Positions 47,764-59,507 of a stretch of DNA of 64,000 bases are shown here, in pieces (position 1 is the stretch's first letter; each line of letters opens with the position of its first letter). The notes beneath the pieces are model-generated. The model worked only from the letters and a program-made list of their open reading frames with translations. It was not told the origin of the DNA and did not search any database. The stretch is from Gnetum montanum (taxonomy: Eukaryota; Streptophyta; Gnetopsida; Gnetales; Gnetaceae), in contig MNCI01007974.1 in NCBI GenBank assembly GCA_015680685.1, forward strand, positions 313,031 to 377,030. The letters are read 5' to 3'. The position numbers were made by a program, and so were the translations under genes.

Positions 47764-49711
47764 ATTTGGTTTCAATTTCTTTTATGCTTTTTTGATGTTT
47801 TTATTTGATTTGATTTGTTTTCCTTTATTGCTGTTAGGACTAAGTGCAATTGTAGCTATTGAATGATGGTTGTTTGTACTATAATGTTCTTTGATCGCTA
47901 ATGTTTGAATTCTATCTTTGAATTTTGGTATTGATGACTAAGACATCATTTCTTTTTCATGATAATAGGTAATGTATCCTTGTCATCCATCCATCAACAA
48001 ACTCTATGGTGTTCCTTATTTTGGAAATATATGATCCCTTCCTTAATGAAACTTTTAAAAAATTTGTGACCTTAGTAGTTTTCAAACTTGGAAAGGATTA
48101 AATGGATAGACAAGGGTGTGACTTCAAGGGGATTGGATGCTCTTCGTACTTGCCTATCCTCTTGGGTGCATGCATGTTCTCATGGATTTCCCACGATTTC
48201 ATTGTCGATCAATAACTAGAAGCTAAAAGTTTTTGCATGATGTGGTTCCCATCCAAAAATATAAAACACAAAAAAAAGTAATGGGAGTTCGAAGCATCCC
48301 TTAGATGAAATAATAGGCTACAAGCACTCGTTATGGAACTAGAAATACATGTTACCCATGCTTGAAAGTCCACTCTAACTAAGGCCCATTTCACCTTCTG
48401 CTTCTCTTTTTTTCTCTTTTAGGAATGATGATTGATTTGTGGGTATATTCTTATACTTTGATGGAACAAGTGAGTCTTAGAGTATTAATGCGAAGTTACT
48501 AAAGATGGTTGGTTTTAATTTAGACTAAGGATGGATATTACTGGGTCATCTTAACCACAATATCCACAAGGGACTTCATGTGACTATGATACCAACCTCC
48601 ATTCTACTTTCTACCTCATCCATCCATGCTTTCCATAACTCACCTCATTTTCATTTTTCATGTTTTGTTTAATGTCTTAGTTTGATGTGTTAAAATTCTT
48701 AGGTAGTTTCTTTCAAGATTTGGTCCTTAACTTACCATAACCATTAGTCAACCATGGGGTCCATGGACTCCTTGGTATGAGGATATGTAAAGGCATTAAG
48801 GGCATGAGCCTACTATAGGGAGGGCCCAATTACATTTCCCTTAGTTAGGATAGTTAAGTTTTGTATCCTTAGACATTTTTTTTTTCAAATTATTTGCATT
48901 CCACATTGGTTACATTCAATAGTGTGCTCCTTTTTAAGATTCCTCTAAAAACTCTTCATCAAAAGTCTTCTTTCTACAAAGTATCTAGCCCTCTTCATGT
49001 GTTTCATCTTGTTCTTGGCTTCATTGGCTTCCTTTTGACTCCAATTTCATGTCAAAACTCTTTCATTTTCCCTATTTTTCTAAAGATAGAAAATTTTCTA
49101 TTTTCACCCCATTGACAAAGTTCGCTGTATCAATGCAATCTTGTCGATTGAAGGCAAAAATCCTATAAATAGCACATAACACTTTGGAATTTTTTTACCA
49201 TTTGCTTCAAATGCAAAGGGAATTTTTATAATTTTTTAGAGACTAAAGTCTTTCAAAGCCCATATCTTGCCAATCACTTATCCGATTTCCCTATTTTTTA
49301 GTCCTACAACTATTGATGGTGAGCTCTACGTCATGGGGGCCACAAACCTTAGGTTTCTAATGATTTTTTTTTGAAATTTTCTAACTCCCCAAAGGTTTAA
49401 CTAATGAAATAACATTAAAATAACTAATTAATGAGTGTTAAACCTTCACAATAAACTCTATTAGCCATATTAATCAAATAATATTAAAATAGCATTAAAA
49501 TAATCAATCAACCATGATCACAACTTAGCCAAGTATAATTGTCCAAAGAGATAAGGTACCTAAAAGTTATAAGTTATAGATCACATACTAATCCTTGGTT
49601 ATGTTGTTATCATAGATGGCATCAAAAGGAAAGCATGGACTAGAGGTGGGACCATCCCAACCAAGGGACAAGCATCCTAGAGCTAGAAGGGACCAATAGC
49701 TAGAACAACCC
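47764..49711 (+). repeat. Element C internal duplication, copy 2, right part
   Basis: Continues the copy interrupted at 31,257, after the ATTTG target duplication of B. It includes a CCATCCATC cluster, GCATGAGCCTACTATAGGGA (48,802), CCTATAAATAG (49,162-49,172), TCATGGGGGCC (49,332) and the ORF3 ATG at 49,616. Confidence 0.85.
49120..49172 (+). promoter_or_regulatory. Internal U3-like promoter block, C copy 2
   Basis: TATCAATGCAATCTTGTCGATTG followed by CCTATAAATAG; counterpart of 30,350-30,400, with decayed dyads. Confidence 0.45.
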
Positions 49712-52461
49712 TAGGAGCAGGTAGCTAAGACCCATGTAATGGGACCTCTTAAGGAGAAGCTTGAAGTAGAATTTGTTCATCAAATTCCCTAGGATGAAAT
49801 AGAGCAATCTCACTAGGATGAGGCACTGGGCCCAAGGCCAAACCTTAAGATCACTTTGACAAAGGCCTACCTAATGCAAATTGCATCCAAGGAGGTTTAA
49901 AAATCTATCCTTCAAGAGTCAAAATTTGGAGCTTTCTTGGAATTTGCCTCACTAGAAGTCAAAACTCAACTTCAGAACTCTCCCATGTGGCTTGTCATCA
50001 CTTCCAATAAGAAGTGGTACATGGAAGAGACATATCTCTTTTGGAGTAGCAAACAATCCAATGCCATAGTGAAGACCAAGGACATCACTATGTCCTACTT
50101 AGTAAAGGCCATCTCTTAGGCCCTTGTGTTTCCTGAAAATGGGGCAACCTTTGTGGAAATTCTGATGTAGGCATATCCAAGTGTCAAGAAATAATGGATG
50201 TAGCGACACCATGGAGTGGATTGTAAGGCGTATGGTGCACTTACTATGGTAGAATGTGCAAAATTTAAGATCGCAACCTTGCACCTCAGTTTGATAGTGA
50301 GGCCAAGTAAGGTGACAACCTTCTCTCCCCATGTGTGCATTTGTTTGAGAGGAAAATTCCCTATCAACCTTTCACATGTGATCTATCTCAAGATAGAGAA
50401 GTGCTTTAAGGAAAACAAATGTGGAGGGAAGACACTCCCCTTTTCATTCATGATCAGAAAACTATGCAAAAGGGGAGGGATAGCCCATTATTTAAATGAT
50501 GGCCTTCATCATGATCCTACTACTTCTTGGACAAAGATTATGAAAGATAAGGTGGCTGCCAAGGTGATTGAAGAGGAATAGCTGCCACCACCACCACTCA
50601 TGAACAATCAACGTCAAAGTCCTATGCTATTATTGAACACATGCATGAACTTCATGAGCAACTTCTATAGTAGCAATAGGTAGGACTGAGTGGTGGTGAA
50701 CCCTCTATCTATAGGCCAGCATTGAGTCATCTCAATGAGGTGGCATAATCAATTAGCATGATGGAGGGTTTGGTGCCAATGGTTTTTGCTCAAAAAATGT
50801 AGGTGCCTACAAGATCGAGTCCTAGCACCTAAGAGGTAACAATGTTCCTCTATCAATAGTAAAAATTTTCAAAAAACTCTAGGAATGCTGCTCTCTTTTT
50901 GGTGCATTTCGAGAAGGGTGAGGAGGCAACTGTTCTAGTGATGCTACACCAAGAGTAGGAAATAGTAATAAAGGTGGTTGTTAATAGAGTGGCTAATACA
51001 CTCAACATCTATGTGGCATATGTGCCAGATGTTGCTACACTAAGAGATGTGCAAGTATCCACAGGAGTTGGAAGTGAAAAATTCAATGTAGCATAGCATG
51101 AGGAGTTCCTAGACTAGCCAGTGGAAATTAGGCAACTAATTCCAAATATCTTTGATATCCTAGAAATCATTTCAACAAACTATTCAGAGCTGCTTGAGGC
51201 TATGAATAATGTCCTCGTTGCCAATGCACAACTTGAGGTAGTCATAGTGTAGAATCGGTGAGGTTGTGGAATTGAAGGTCCATGTTGCTAATCCCATAGC
51301 ACTTAGCTAGAACAGAGCTAGAAATAAAGCTTTTTAATAGCTTCAGGTAAAATTTTGGAAGGTTGAGTATGTGAAGGAATCAACAATCTTCAATCAGTCC
51401 TTAGTAGATGTCACTATTTACAACATTTTAAAAAAAACTTATTTGAGCTTTGCCAGGAGAATATCAATCTAACCAAGCAAAATCATTGTCTATGGAATGT
51501 TGAGATGTAAAAATATTAGATGTTTGAATTCATTTGGCAATATTAGGAGTTTCCTAGTACAATAAACAGTAAATTGAGAATATTGATTGTAGAGAACTGA
51601 AATCTCTTGATGGAGAAGGTGTGTGCCCTTCACTAGAAGTCTACCATTGAAATTTCCACTTGGAAAAATAAGGCCCTCAAATTTAAGAGGGTCAAGAACC
51701 ATTATAGGGATTAGGTTAGGTTTTAAAAGGAAGTCAATGAGAAACAAATCCAATTAACAAAGGAAACTGTGAATGAGGCCCTATAGTAGCTCCAACAAGG
51801 AGGTGATGTTTGGTAGCCCATCTTTGATGGACTGAATGAATACAACAAAGTTGAAATTCACCTTAAGGAGCTATAGATCAAGGAGATAATAGAGTATATG
51901 GAGCTTACCAACCTCTGTTACTCAATCCTAGTGTTGCTAACAACCAAAAGGCCTAGGTTAGAATTGGAGAAACAAGTGGCCAGCTTGTACCTTCTACATA
52001 AGGTAGAGTTCAAGCAATATAAAGAGACTAAGAATGAGCTTGAAATAGTAAATGCAAAACTCAAGGTTCTCAAGGAAAAGTTCATTAATCAAAGATCAAA
52101 AGTAGAGAACCTAGAGAAAAGAATGAATGACTACTAAGAGTTGTAGAATACACTCAAGGCATTCAACATCAAATGCAAACAATTTACTACATGGTTTGTC
52201 AACATTAAGGAGTTGTTCCCTGTAATGTCCTATCCATGGGATGTTCCCATACTGGTCCACATTAGTGATGTTACATGGACTATGTATGATCCCAAGAGTA
52301 AGGAGGAGAAGATGAAGGCATTGCTCAATGCTATCTATCTTTCACCAAAAGTTGCAATTGTAGTTGGATAGCCATAATCGTTGCCTCAACAACCACACAT
52401 GCCTGAAGCAAGAGAAGGTCCTTCGGCACCTAAGGAACCTTCATTGCCTAGGACTATTTGA
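49616..52461 (+). pseudogene. Element C ORF3, env-like position, coiled coil
   Basis: Starts MASKGKHGLEVGPS immediately after TTATCATAG. Stops are common, mostly TAG or TAA at Gln positions. The globular part (49,860-50,580) has SPMWLVITSNKKWYMEETYL, DITMSYLVKAIS, GKFPINLSHVIYLKIEKCF and GKTLPFSFMIRKLCKRGGIA, collinear with B ORF3. A Pro-rich hinge with LPPPPL lies near 50,585. The later part includes RLELEKQVASLYLLHK and LKVLKEKFINQRSKVENLEK (51,960-52,135), a clear heptad region. It ends near LSPKVAIVVG with a Pro-rich tail and TGA at 52,459. Followed by polypurine tract and LTR, the place of env-like ORFs in Athila. Confidence 0.65.
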
Positions 52462-52696
52462 TTTTATTTTTTGTATTCAAGACATTAGAGGAGTCGTGCT
52501 ATCAATTTTTGTCATGGTATTCAATTTTGTTATCATGAACACCCAATTTTGTAATGATTGTAAGACCTATACACTTGGGTACTTAGTGTTTGTTTGTGCT
52601 AGTTTTTGAGTTAGTAGTTAGTCAATAATACCATACCTTTCCAAAATGTTGTAAGAAACTTGTTCTCCTTTTGTTCACTAAAGGATGAGGTTTCAT

Positions 52697-52711
52697 TCAA
52701 TTGTGAGGGTA
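52697..52711 (+). promoter_or_regulatory. C polypurine tract
   Basis: TCAATTGTGAGGGTA before the LTR start, aligned with TTAGTCATGGGGGTA of A and D. Confidence 0.5.
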
Positions 52712-52852
52712 TGATGAATTCTGTGTTAGACCACATCAACGGAATCCTATCAATGTGATCTCATCGATATAGGATTTTCTTTGTTGATGGGATCCTATCA
52801 ACGTAGCACCCTATCTCACCTATGTTTGCACATTTCTACCATTTGATGGATT
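52712..52852 (+). mobile_element. C 3' LTR, first 140 bases
   Basis: TGATGAATTCTG, CATCGATATAGGATTT and GTAGCACCCTATCTCACCTA match the LTR at 12,410. Homology stops at about 52,852, just short of the TATA box, and unrelated sequence follows. Confidence 0.75.
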
Positions 52853-54251
52853 AGTGATGTACATTGTTGAGGAAATTTTAGTTTAGAATGTGTTGATGAA
52901 AAATTTCTTATTAATGTGAATCCTAAGTTATGTGGGAGCCATTGAAAGGTTTATGGAGATGCTTTAATCTATGGTCAGCTTGTGGCTATAAAATATTTTT
53001 TGTGCATAAATAAAAGCATACATAACAAAAGTTTGAAAAAAGGAGAAATGCCAAGTTTTGGAAAAGATTAGATAGAGTATTACGATTCAATGCTTCGAAA
53101 ATTTTAAAGCCATCATAAAGCCATACATTAGGTATGGTCATCGGCACTCTCTACTTCATACTTGAAATGATGGTATACTATTTTCCTTAAATTTTGTAAT
53201 TAGGCTTAAGAAACTAAGAAAAATAGCAAGTGACCAGAGTTATCTACATAAAAGACCAACATAGGAAAGTTATTTTTTTGAATATCAAACTAGAAAGTAT
53301 GTTACATGATGATGATAATGGGTAATTTATGCCAAGAATTTATTAGAAATGCAATTCAAGATTACTTGTTGCTATAAATTCAATTGAAAACATAAAGTTA
53401 AAGTTCTGAACAAGTCATGTTGAGTAAGGGATTTCAATTAGATACAATAAAAAATACATCAGATTCTATAACAGGGAGATCAAATCAATTTCATGCTTTT
53501 AGAATTTGAACAAAACAAATATTATACCCATTCCTACACTCAATCATCCTCTTGGAAGCACTGCACTCATATAGATAAATCCTACACCTATGTTGTAATT
53601 TGCAAGTAAACATCATTTATGTCTCTAGTTTCTCAAGCAAAGGTCTTGGAAGTTTATGGCCAAAAGCCATAGCACCATCATTGTAGCTACTAGAGGGCCC
53701 TTGAGGACATTTGGACCTCCTTTCAAAGCAAATCTGTTGCAAAATCTAAGCAATTTGCTATTCTTGCACAATCTGAAGAGGACACTCATGACTATGTTGG
53801 ACCTCTACAGTAAGCTCTTTCACAGAACGAAAAATAGTAACAAAGACATACTCTAACTAAATTCAAGGACATTTTTCTCTGCATTAGCTGGAATTCATGA
53901 CACTGTGTAACTTGGTGAAGGCCAAAGATTCAAACCTTAACTGCTAAATCATTGTAAAATGATATGGGACAATGTGGAAGCTATAGGTGGATCATGTAGT
54001 GGAAATTTCAAACGTCACAGCATCGATGGAAATAAGTACAAGTGAAGCAATGGCAATGGTAGTGTTGTTGCATGTTCAATGACAAAGCAAAAGAAATGGA
54101 TGCCCAACTTGGATAGTTATGTAGAGAAACCTTGGTAGCCTTATGTCAGAATACAACTATTGTGGCCAATCTTGCCCATGCTATCACATGGGGCCATGAT
54201 CAACAAAACTATCCTGTAAAATCATATACCATTTCACCAAGCAATGTTAAT

Positions 54252-54370
54252 GTGTAGGAAGGTGGACCGATGTGCGGGAAGGTGAACTAATCTTCAAGGA
54301 GGTGGACCGATCTGCAGGAAGGTGGACTAACATGTGGGAAGGTAGATGGAAGTGCAAGGAGGTGAAACGT
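54252..54370. repeat. 20-base minisatellite, about six units
   Basis: Units such as GTGCGGGAAGGTGAACTAAT and CTGCAGGAAGGTGGACTAAC in tandem, with sharp edges. Confidence 0.85.
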
Positions 54371-54837
54371 TAGTAGCAAGTAGCTATAGAGCAAAGAACG
54401 AAGATGATGTCAAAGGAGGGGAGCGAGGGCCTCTTTAAAAAATCAAGCTCTTTTCCCGAATAGCTATGTCTCTCTCCATTGAGGTACACATAGATGGGTA
54501 GGGGGTTTCCAAGGACTAAGAAACTAGTGAACGATGGTCTTCTCTCTCTCTCTCTTCTCCTATTTTTCTTAGGGAGACTACGATGTAGCTGATGCATGTG
54601 GATAGTGGGCATAGTAGGTAGGCTCTGTAGTCCTATTTCTTTATTCTTAGTAACAAACCAATGATAGTTAGTAGTGGTAGAGCTACATGGATGATGGTCA
54701 ACAACCTCAGCAAGAAACCAAGATGTAATGATTTTCTGTCCCCTTTTCATGGTAGACCTATGATGGCAACAGATGTAGAACTAGAGATAGCAACGCATCT
54801 ACTGGCACATGACAACAAGATCTTGTAGCTCGTTCTC

Positions 54838-54870
54838 TATTCTCTCTCTCTCTCTCTCTCTCTCTCTTTG
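54838..54870. repeat. (TC)n microsatellite
   Basis: About thirty bases of TC repeat; shorter TC runs lie at 54,540-54,560 and 55,060-55,078. Confidence 0.9.
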
Positions 54871-55183
54871 TTGAGATGTTGTAGCAGTTGACAGTAGTAG
54901 TTGCAGGCATGAGTTCTACAGTTTCGTTCTATTTTTGGTGGGTAGTGCAGCCATGGAAAGGTTCTCCAAATAGGGACAAGTTTCTCTCTCTCATGTTGGT
55001 GATAGGGCACATTTTTTCTATGCATTAGAGATGCGTTAGCAGGTCCCTTCATCTAGCCTCTTCTCTCTCTCTCCCTCTTTCAATGGCTATAGGTATTGCT
55101 AACTGCAGTAGCATCCACAATGGACTAGTCACAAATGATAACAGTAGTTGGAAAGTAGGGAAAATTTATTTTGGTTACCTTTT

Positions 55184-56002
55184 TTATGGGACGCGATATT
55201 GCATGGGCTGTGATATCGTGTATGCAATATCGCATCCGCCACGATATCATGTCTTCCCCTATGATATCGCATACGCGATATCGTAGCGCACCATCAAATC
55301 TATAAATAAGAGGCAGCTCTCCCTTGTTTCTGCATCTAGATCTAGACCTTAGCCAAACTCTTGCAGTTTTTCCATTCCAGAGTTAGAGTAATTTCTATGT
55401 GCCCACAATAGAAGTCCCAAAGTGAATGGATCTTTATTCGTGCAAATATTGTACCTGCACACAAGTTTGTGTATGGAAATAAAGATGAACTTTTTGGATA
55501 AACCTTGTAGTGCATGGACTAAGCTAAATAGGACTTTAATTAATGTTATTTACTACTTTCCTAATTAATCTCTCTAAACCCTCAACACTCCTAAGTGCAT
55601 TCAATACAACCACTTCGAGCACATGCATTACGCTTGGTAATCCCAATAACGAATAGCATTTGGTAATCCCAGAAGGTTGCATTGGCTCAGGGTGTGAATG
55701 GAAAGTGGGAACAGATACTAATGCTAGGAATTAGAACTTAGTTAGTTAAAGTTAGTGACTTAGTCTCTTCACTCTTTCCCTCATTAGCATAGGCAATAAA
55801 ACATAAAAGATAATAAAAATCCCATACCTCAGACTTACTTAACCATACAACCGTGACAAATACAAGTCTGGGAAGATAATGAATGATTAACCTTAAGTGT
55901 TCCATAAGGCGTGTAGGCATTTAGTGTATAGAGTTCGACCAAATCATGCATGTAACGCTCGTATTCGTATGGTTGAGTGTAGGGGTACTTCGCCACTCAT
56001 CA
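55184..56002 (+). mobile_element. D 5' LTR
   Basis: From TTATGGGACGCG to CACTCATCA. Several GATATCG-type palindromes at 55,195-55,285, TATA box CTATAAATAAGAGG at 55,300-55,313, and AATAAAGATGA near 55,479. Confidence 0.9.
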
Positions 56003-56022
56003 TTGGCACTGTTGTCGGGGAC
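56003..56022 (+). promoter_or_regulatory. D primer-binding site (tRNA-Asp)
   Basis: TTGGCACTGTTGTCGGGGA, close to the tRNA-Asp complement and to that of A. Confidence 0.7.
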
Positions 56023-56149
56023 TAAGTTGTTTGTGCACTAAGTAGAACATAGGAAATCATCCACATCATTGGGAAGCTTAAAAGAACCCTTAGGGTTAAT
56101 CAGAAGAAAATTTAAAACAACGTTTAATTAGCACACCGAATAAGACACA

Positions 56150-59100
56150 ATGTGTTCTTCTTCTCATAAAAGCACTTCACCACCTAGGGATCACACAAGA
56201 GATAGTCGGCAGTCTAACATATGTAACCTAGAACCGCCAGTTCCTCAATAGTATTAGGTGGTATATACTCATCATGATGAGTATATACCTAATTTTACTT
56301 TTATCCTTCATTAGGATGAACAACTATGCTGGAGAGATTTGCAAGGTAACATAGTTTTACCCCCAGATCGGGTAGTCCCTAACATGCTCCTTTATGCTCT
56401 TGCATAGATAGGCATGATGCAGCTATATGCTAAATATGTTGCAGAAGATTATGACATAAGGGATCACCATCTCACAACAGTACAATGTTTAAGGGACTCA
56501 CGGCAGGAGAGTTACCATACATCGTTGAAGGGCAAAGGGGTCCCACACATCCTAAGAGAAATTGGAGATGGTGAACCGGTTATAACAAGTTCTCCATCAA
56601 ATGATGCTCCCCCTCCTAACGATGGTGAGGAGGTGGGGTATTTGAACCTACACTCCATGATTCATAACCCTGGTTCTAATCCCCATGAACACCAAGTGTT
56701 CAATGAGGGAACACAAACAAATGACAAGGGTGGGCATTCTGATCGTCATCATGATCAGGGCCATAACCACCGAAGAGAAGGTAAGAAACATCGTCATGAT
56801 GATGGTTCCCCTTCTTCTTCCCCTTCATCACATCATTCACCCTCTCCTTCCACATCAGGGCGCAGTCAAAAAGAGCATAATAGTGAGGATAAGGGTAAGC
56901 AAGATGAGAGACCTCGATGAAAGAGTTGAGAGAAAGGACGAGGGCACTATAGGGAATCTAGGCATAGAAGGGAAAGTAGGGAACCACGTAGGCATCATAG
57001 ATGTCATGAGAGAGATGATCATGATGAGCCCCTACTAGCAACTCGGAATATGTTAGACATTACGAAGATGGTGAGAATACCTACAAGGCACCAAAAAGAT
57101 AGCCAAATCAAGAGACTAGACATGAATAATATCCCAGGATTTGAGGGGGGATACAATGCTGATCTGCAAAACCACTTACAGGCATTCCATGATGCCTGTT
57201 CCTTGCAAAATATTGAAAATGAGTGGTAGAATTTAAAGTTGTTTCCTAGGACACTCATAAAAAAAAGCCAAAATTTGGTACCAATCTTTAGAGCTAGAAA
57301 CCATTAGGAGGTGGAGTACGATGCTCAAACTATTCAATGATAAATATCAAACGTACTCCAGAGTTTTCAACTTGTGTAAACAGATCCAAGGATGGAAGTA
57401 GGGTAATCACAAACCCTTGGATGCTGCCATGGGCCAATATTACGCATTGCTACATTGTTGTCCAGGCCATGGTTATGCACAACGGGATCAACTCCACCAC
57501 CTCATAGATGGGCGAAGACATGAAACTAGGAGAACCCTTGAGACATATGCCCAAGGGAGATTATCTAAACTTAGGTCCCATGAGGTGCATAGATTGTTGA
57601 AGTAAGTAGCTAAGGAAGAAGGGAAGCTACGGAAAAGAGAAAGTGCAGAAGAGTATAACCGCAAACCCTCCTTTTGAAAGAAGGGAGTGAGATTCTGCGA
57701 GGAAGAAGATGAGTCACCGCTTGAAGAGTTGGTGAATAGAAAAACCTTACCACTTTAGAAATTAATAATGGAAGTGTTGAATAAGGTAGATCAAATGTGG
57801 GACTCCTTAGAAAGTAGGTTTGAAACCATTTTAAAAATTGTAGAGGAGTCTAAGGAACGAAGTAGTGACCATGATAAGAAAAAGAGGCGAGACTCAGACC
57901 ATGCATGTAACAAGGATAAGGGAAAAATAACTATCACCGATGAGGTTGTGGATTCTAATACGAACAATGACTGTGGATGTGAGATCTACTAATATGACCA
58001 TCCTAAGGGATGTTTCCTAATAATCTCACATCTGCAAGAGTTTAGGGTGTATGCACTCAACCCAAGACTTAACAAATGGCAAGCACCCTGTCAGTTACCT
58101 TATCCCCAAAGTAACCCAAGGAAGTTCCACCAACCATTAATGTATTATTCAAGTGAAACTCCACCACAACCTATCGGGCAATACCAACAATGGCAATACC
58201 CACAGTCATGGGGGATGCCACTGCCTAGACAACAATACCCTTACCGGCAACCAAACCCATATGTCTATTATGTGTAGCAGCCGGTTTCTCCAAGTGACTC
58301 TATGATTCACACAACCCCACAACTTCATTACCAAATTTAGGAGTATTTTAGGACTCCCTCTCCTAGAAGAGACACTCCACATGCATACCATCCTCCAAAT
58401 CCATCCGCATCCCTTACACCGATAGTTCCACTACCACCCACTCCAACGATGAAAGGGGAACTCCCCACTCAACTGCAACAACGTAATGCTACGAGATTTG
58501 TAAACCTTCAACCCACTGCTGGTTCTGACAACTGTACAACGAGAAGACCTTTCTTTAGAACTAAAAGCCCAAACAAGCTCTCACAACCACAAGCTGTTGA
58601 GTCTGTACATGATCCTCCAACAAATAAGGCTTCGGAGCTCCCTTCAAACCAACAACAGAGCTCAACACACACGGTTATGTTAACACATACTGTTATTGAC
58701 TGGATCAAGGTAGGCCACCTTCCCAGGAAATTCCCCAACCTTGGAAGCCACCTAATTTATCTCCAAGTCACTGGGAATGAACCTCATAAGGCTCTTCTTG
58801 ACTCATAATCCGGAGTCAAATTAATCTCACGAGAAATGTATAAAGCCTAGAACCTACTTCCACTTAAGAAGAGAAATATTCAACTAGATCTGGCTGACCA
58901 GTCCATCACTATTCCCTTGGGACTGGTGGAGGACATCGTTACTACTGTGTGTGGTTGGTCATACCCAATTGATTTCCTAGTGATACAAATCAACAGTAAC
59001 AAAGGGGACTTCCCAATTATAATGGGAAGGGCATGGCTAAGTACCATCAACACATGCTTAGGAATCCTTGATCTTTCCTTGGAAATATCTAAGAAAAACA

Positions 59101-59507
59101 TTTATGGAAAGATCGAGAAGAAGAAAGTTCCATGCATCACATACAGTGACTTAGACAGTGATGACATGGAGGAATGCTCAGCATCTCCTACATGCAACTG
59201 GTGTGCCCAAGAAACTTAGATACGAAAGTGTTTGTATGTAGCAACCACACAACAAGAGAACACCCAGTGGTTGACAACTGATCAAGAGTGTATCCCACCA
59301 ACATGCATGGAATGAACTGGGGGAACAACTTGCACCCACAACGAAAGAATAGATACATTGGAATATGAGCATCACCAACTTCCAACCCTTAACCTGAAAA
59401 CATCAATTGGGAGAAGCTGGATACTTTTAAGAAATTCAAACAAATGCTCACTATTTTGGATCTCTCCCTTTCAATTTAGTCATGGGGGAGATGGCCACCT
59501 ATGCTGA
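56150..59507 (+). pseudogene. D gag-protease, frameshifted
   Basis: Starts at ATG 56,150 (MCSSSHKSTSPPRDH). The N-terminal domain, His/Ser-rich stretch and first part of Gag are in one frame. A one-base gain in the A run at 57,259-57,266 moves the rest to the next frame. Downstream: WYQSLELETIRRW, TYAQGRLSKLRSHE, a CEIY...YDHPKGC motif, Pro/Gln tail, protease with VMLTHTVIDWIKVGHL, a damaged active site (LLDS then stop), FPIIMGRAWLSTINTCLGI, WLTTDQECIPPTCME, and the final FSHGGDGHLC with TGA at 59,505. Stops at many former Gln codons. Confidence 0.85.
57227..57229 (+). other. In-frame TAG in D gag shared with A
   Basis: Same codon as A 36,053-36,055 (GAG-TGG-TAG). Confidence 0.8.

Larger units (their letters stand above)
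52853..55183. other. Unassigned sequence flanking D
   Basis: No recognisable coding region. It contains a 20-base minisatellite and several (TC)n tracts. Because 62,210-62,433 across element D ends in an LTR/leader junction, part of this stretch may be the LTR of a Tat-like element that D entered. That is inference only. Confidence 0.35.

Noticed and set aside
53650-53860. Copia gag fragment
   Set aside because: A frame with DIWTSFQSKSVAKSK looked gag-like, but no further motif lines up over the next 300 bases.
54370-54750. Minus-strand ORF of 126 codons as a gene
   Set aside because: It has an Arg/Glu run made by a TC microsatellite and no domain; likely chance.
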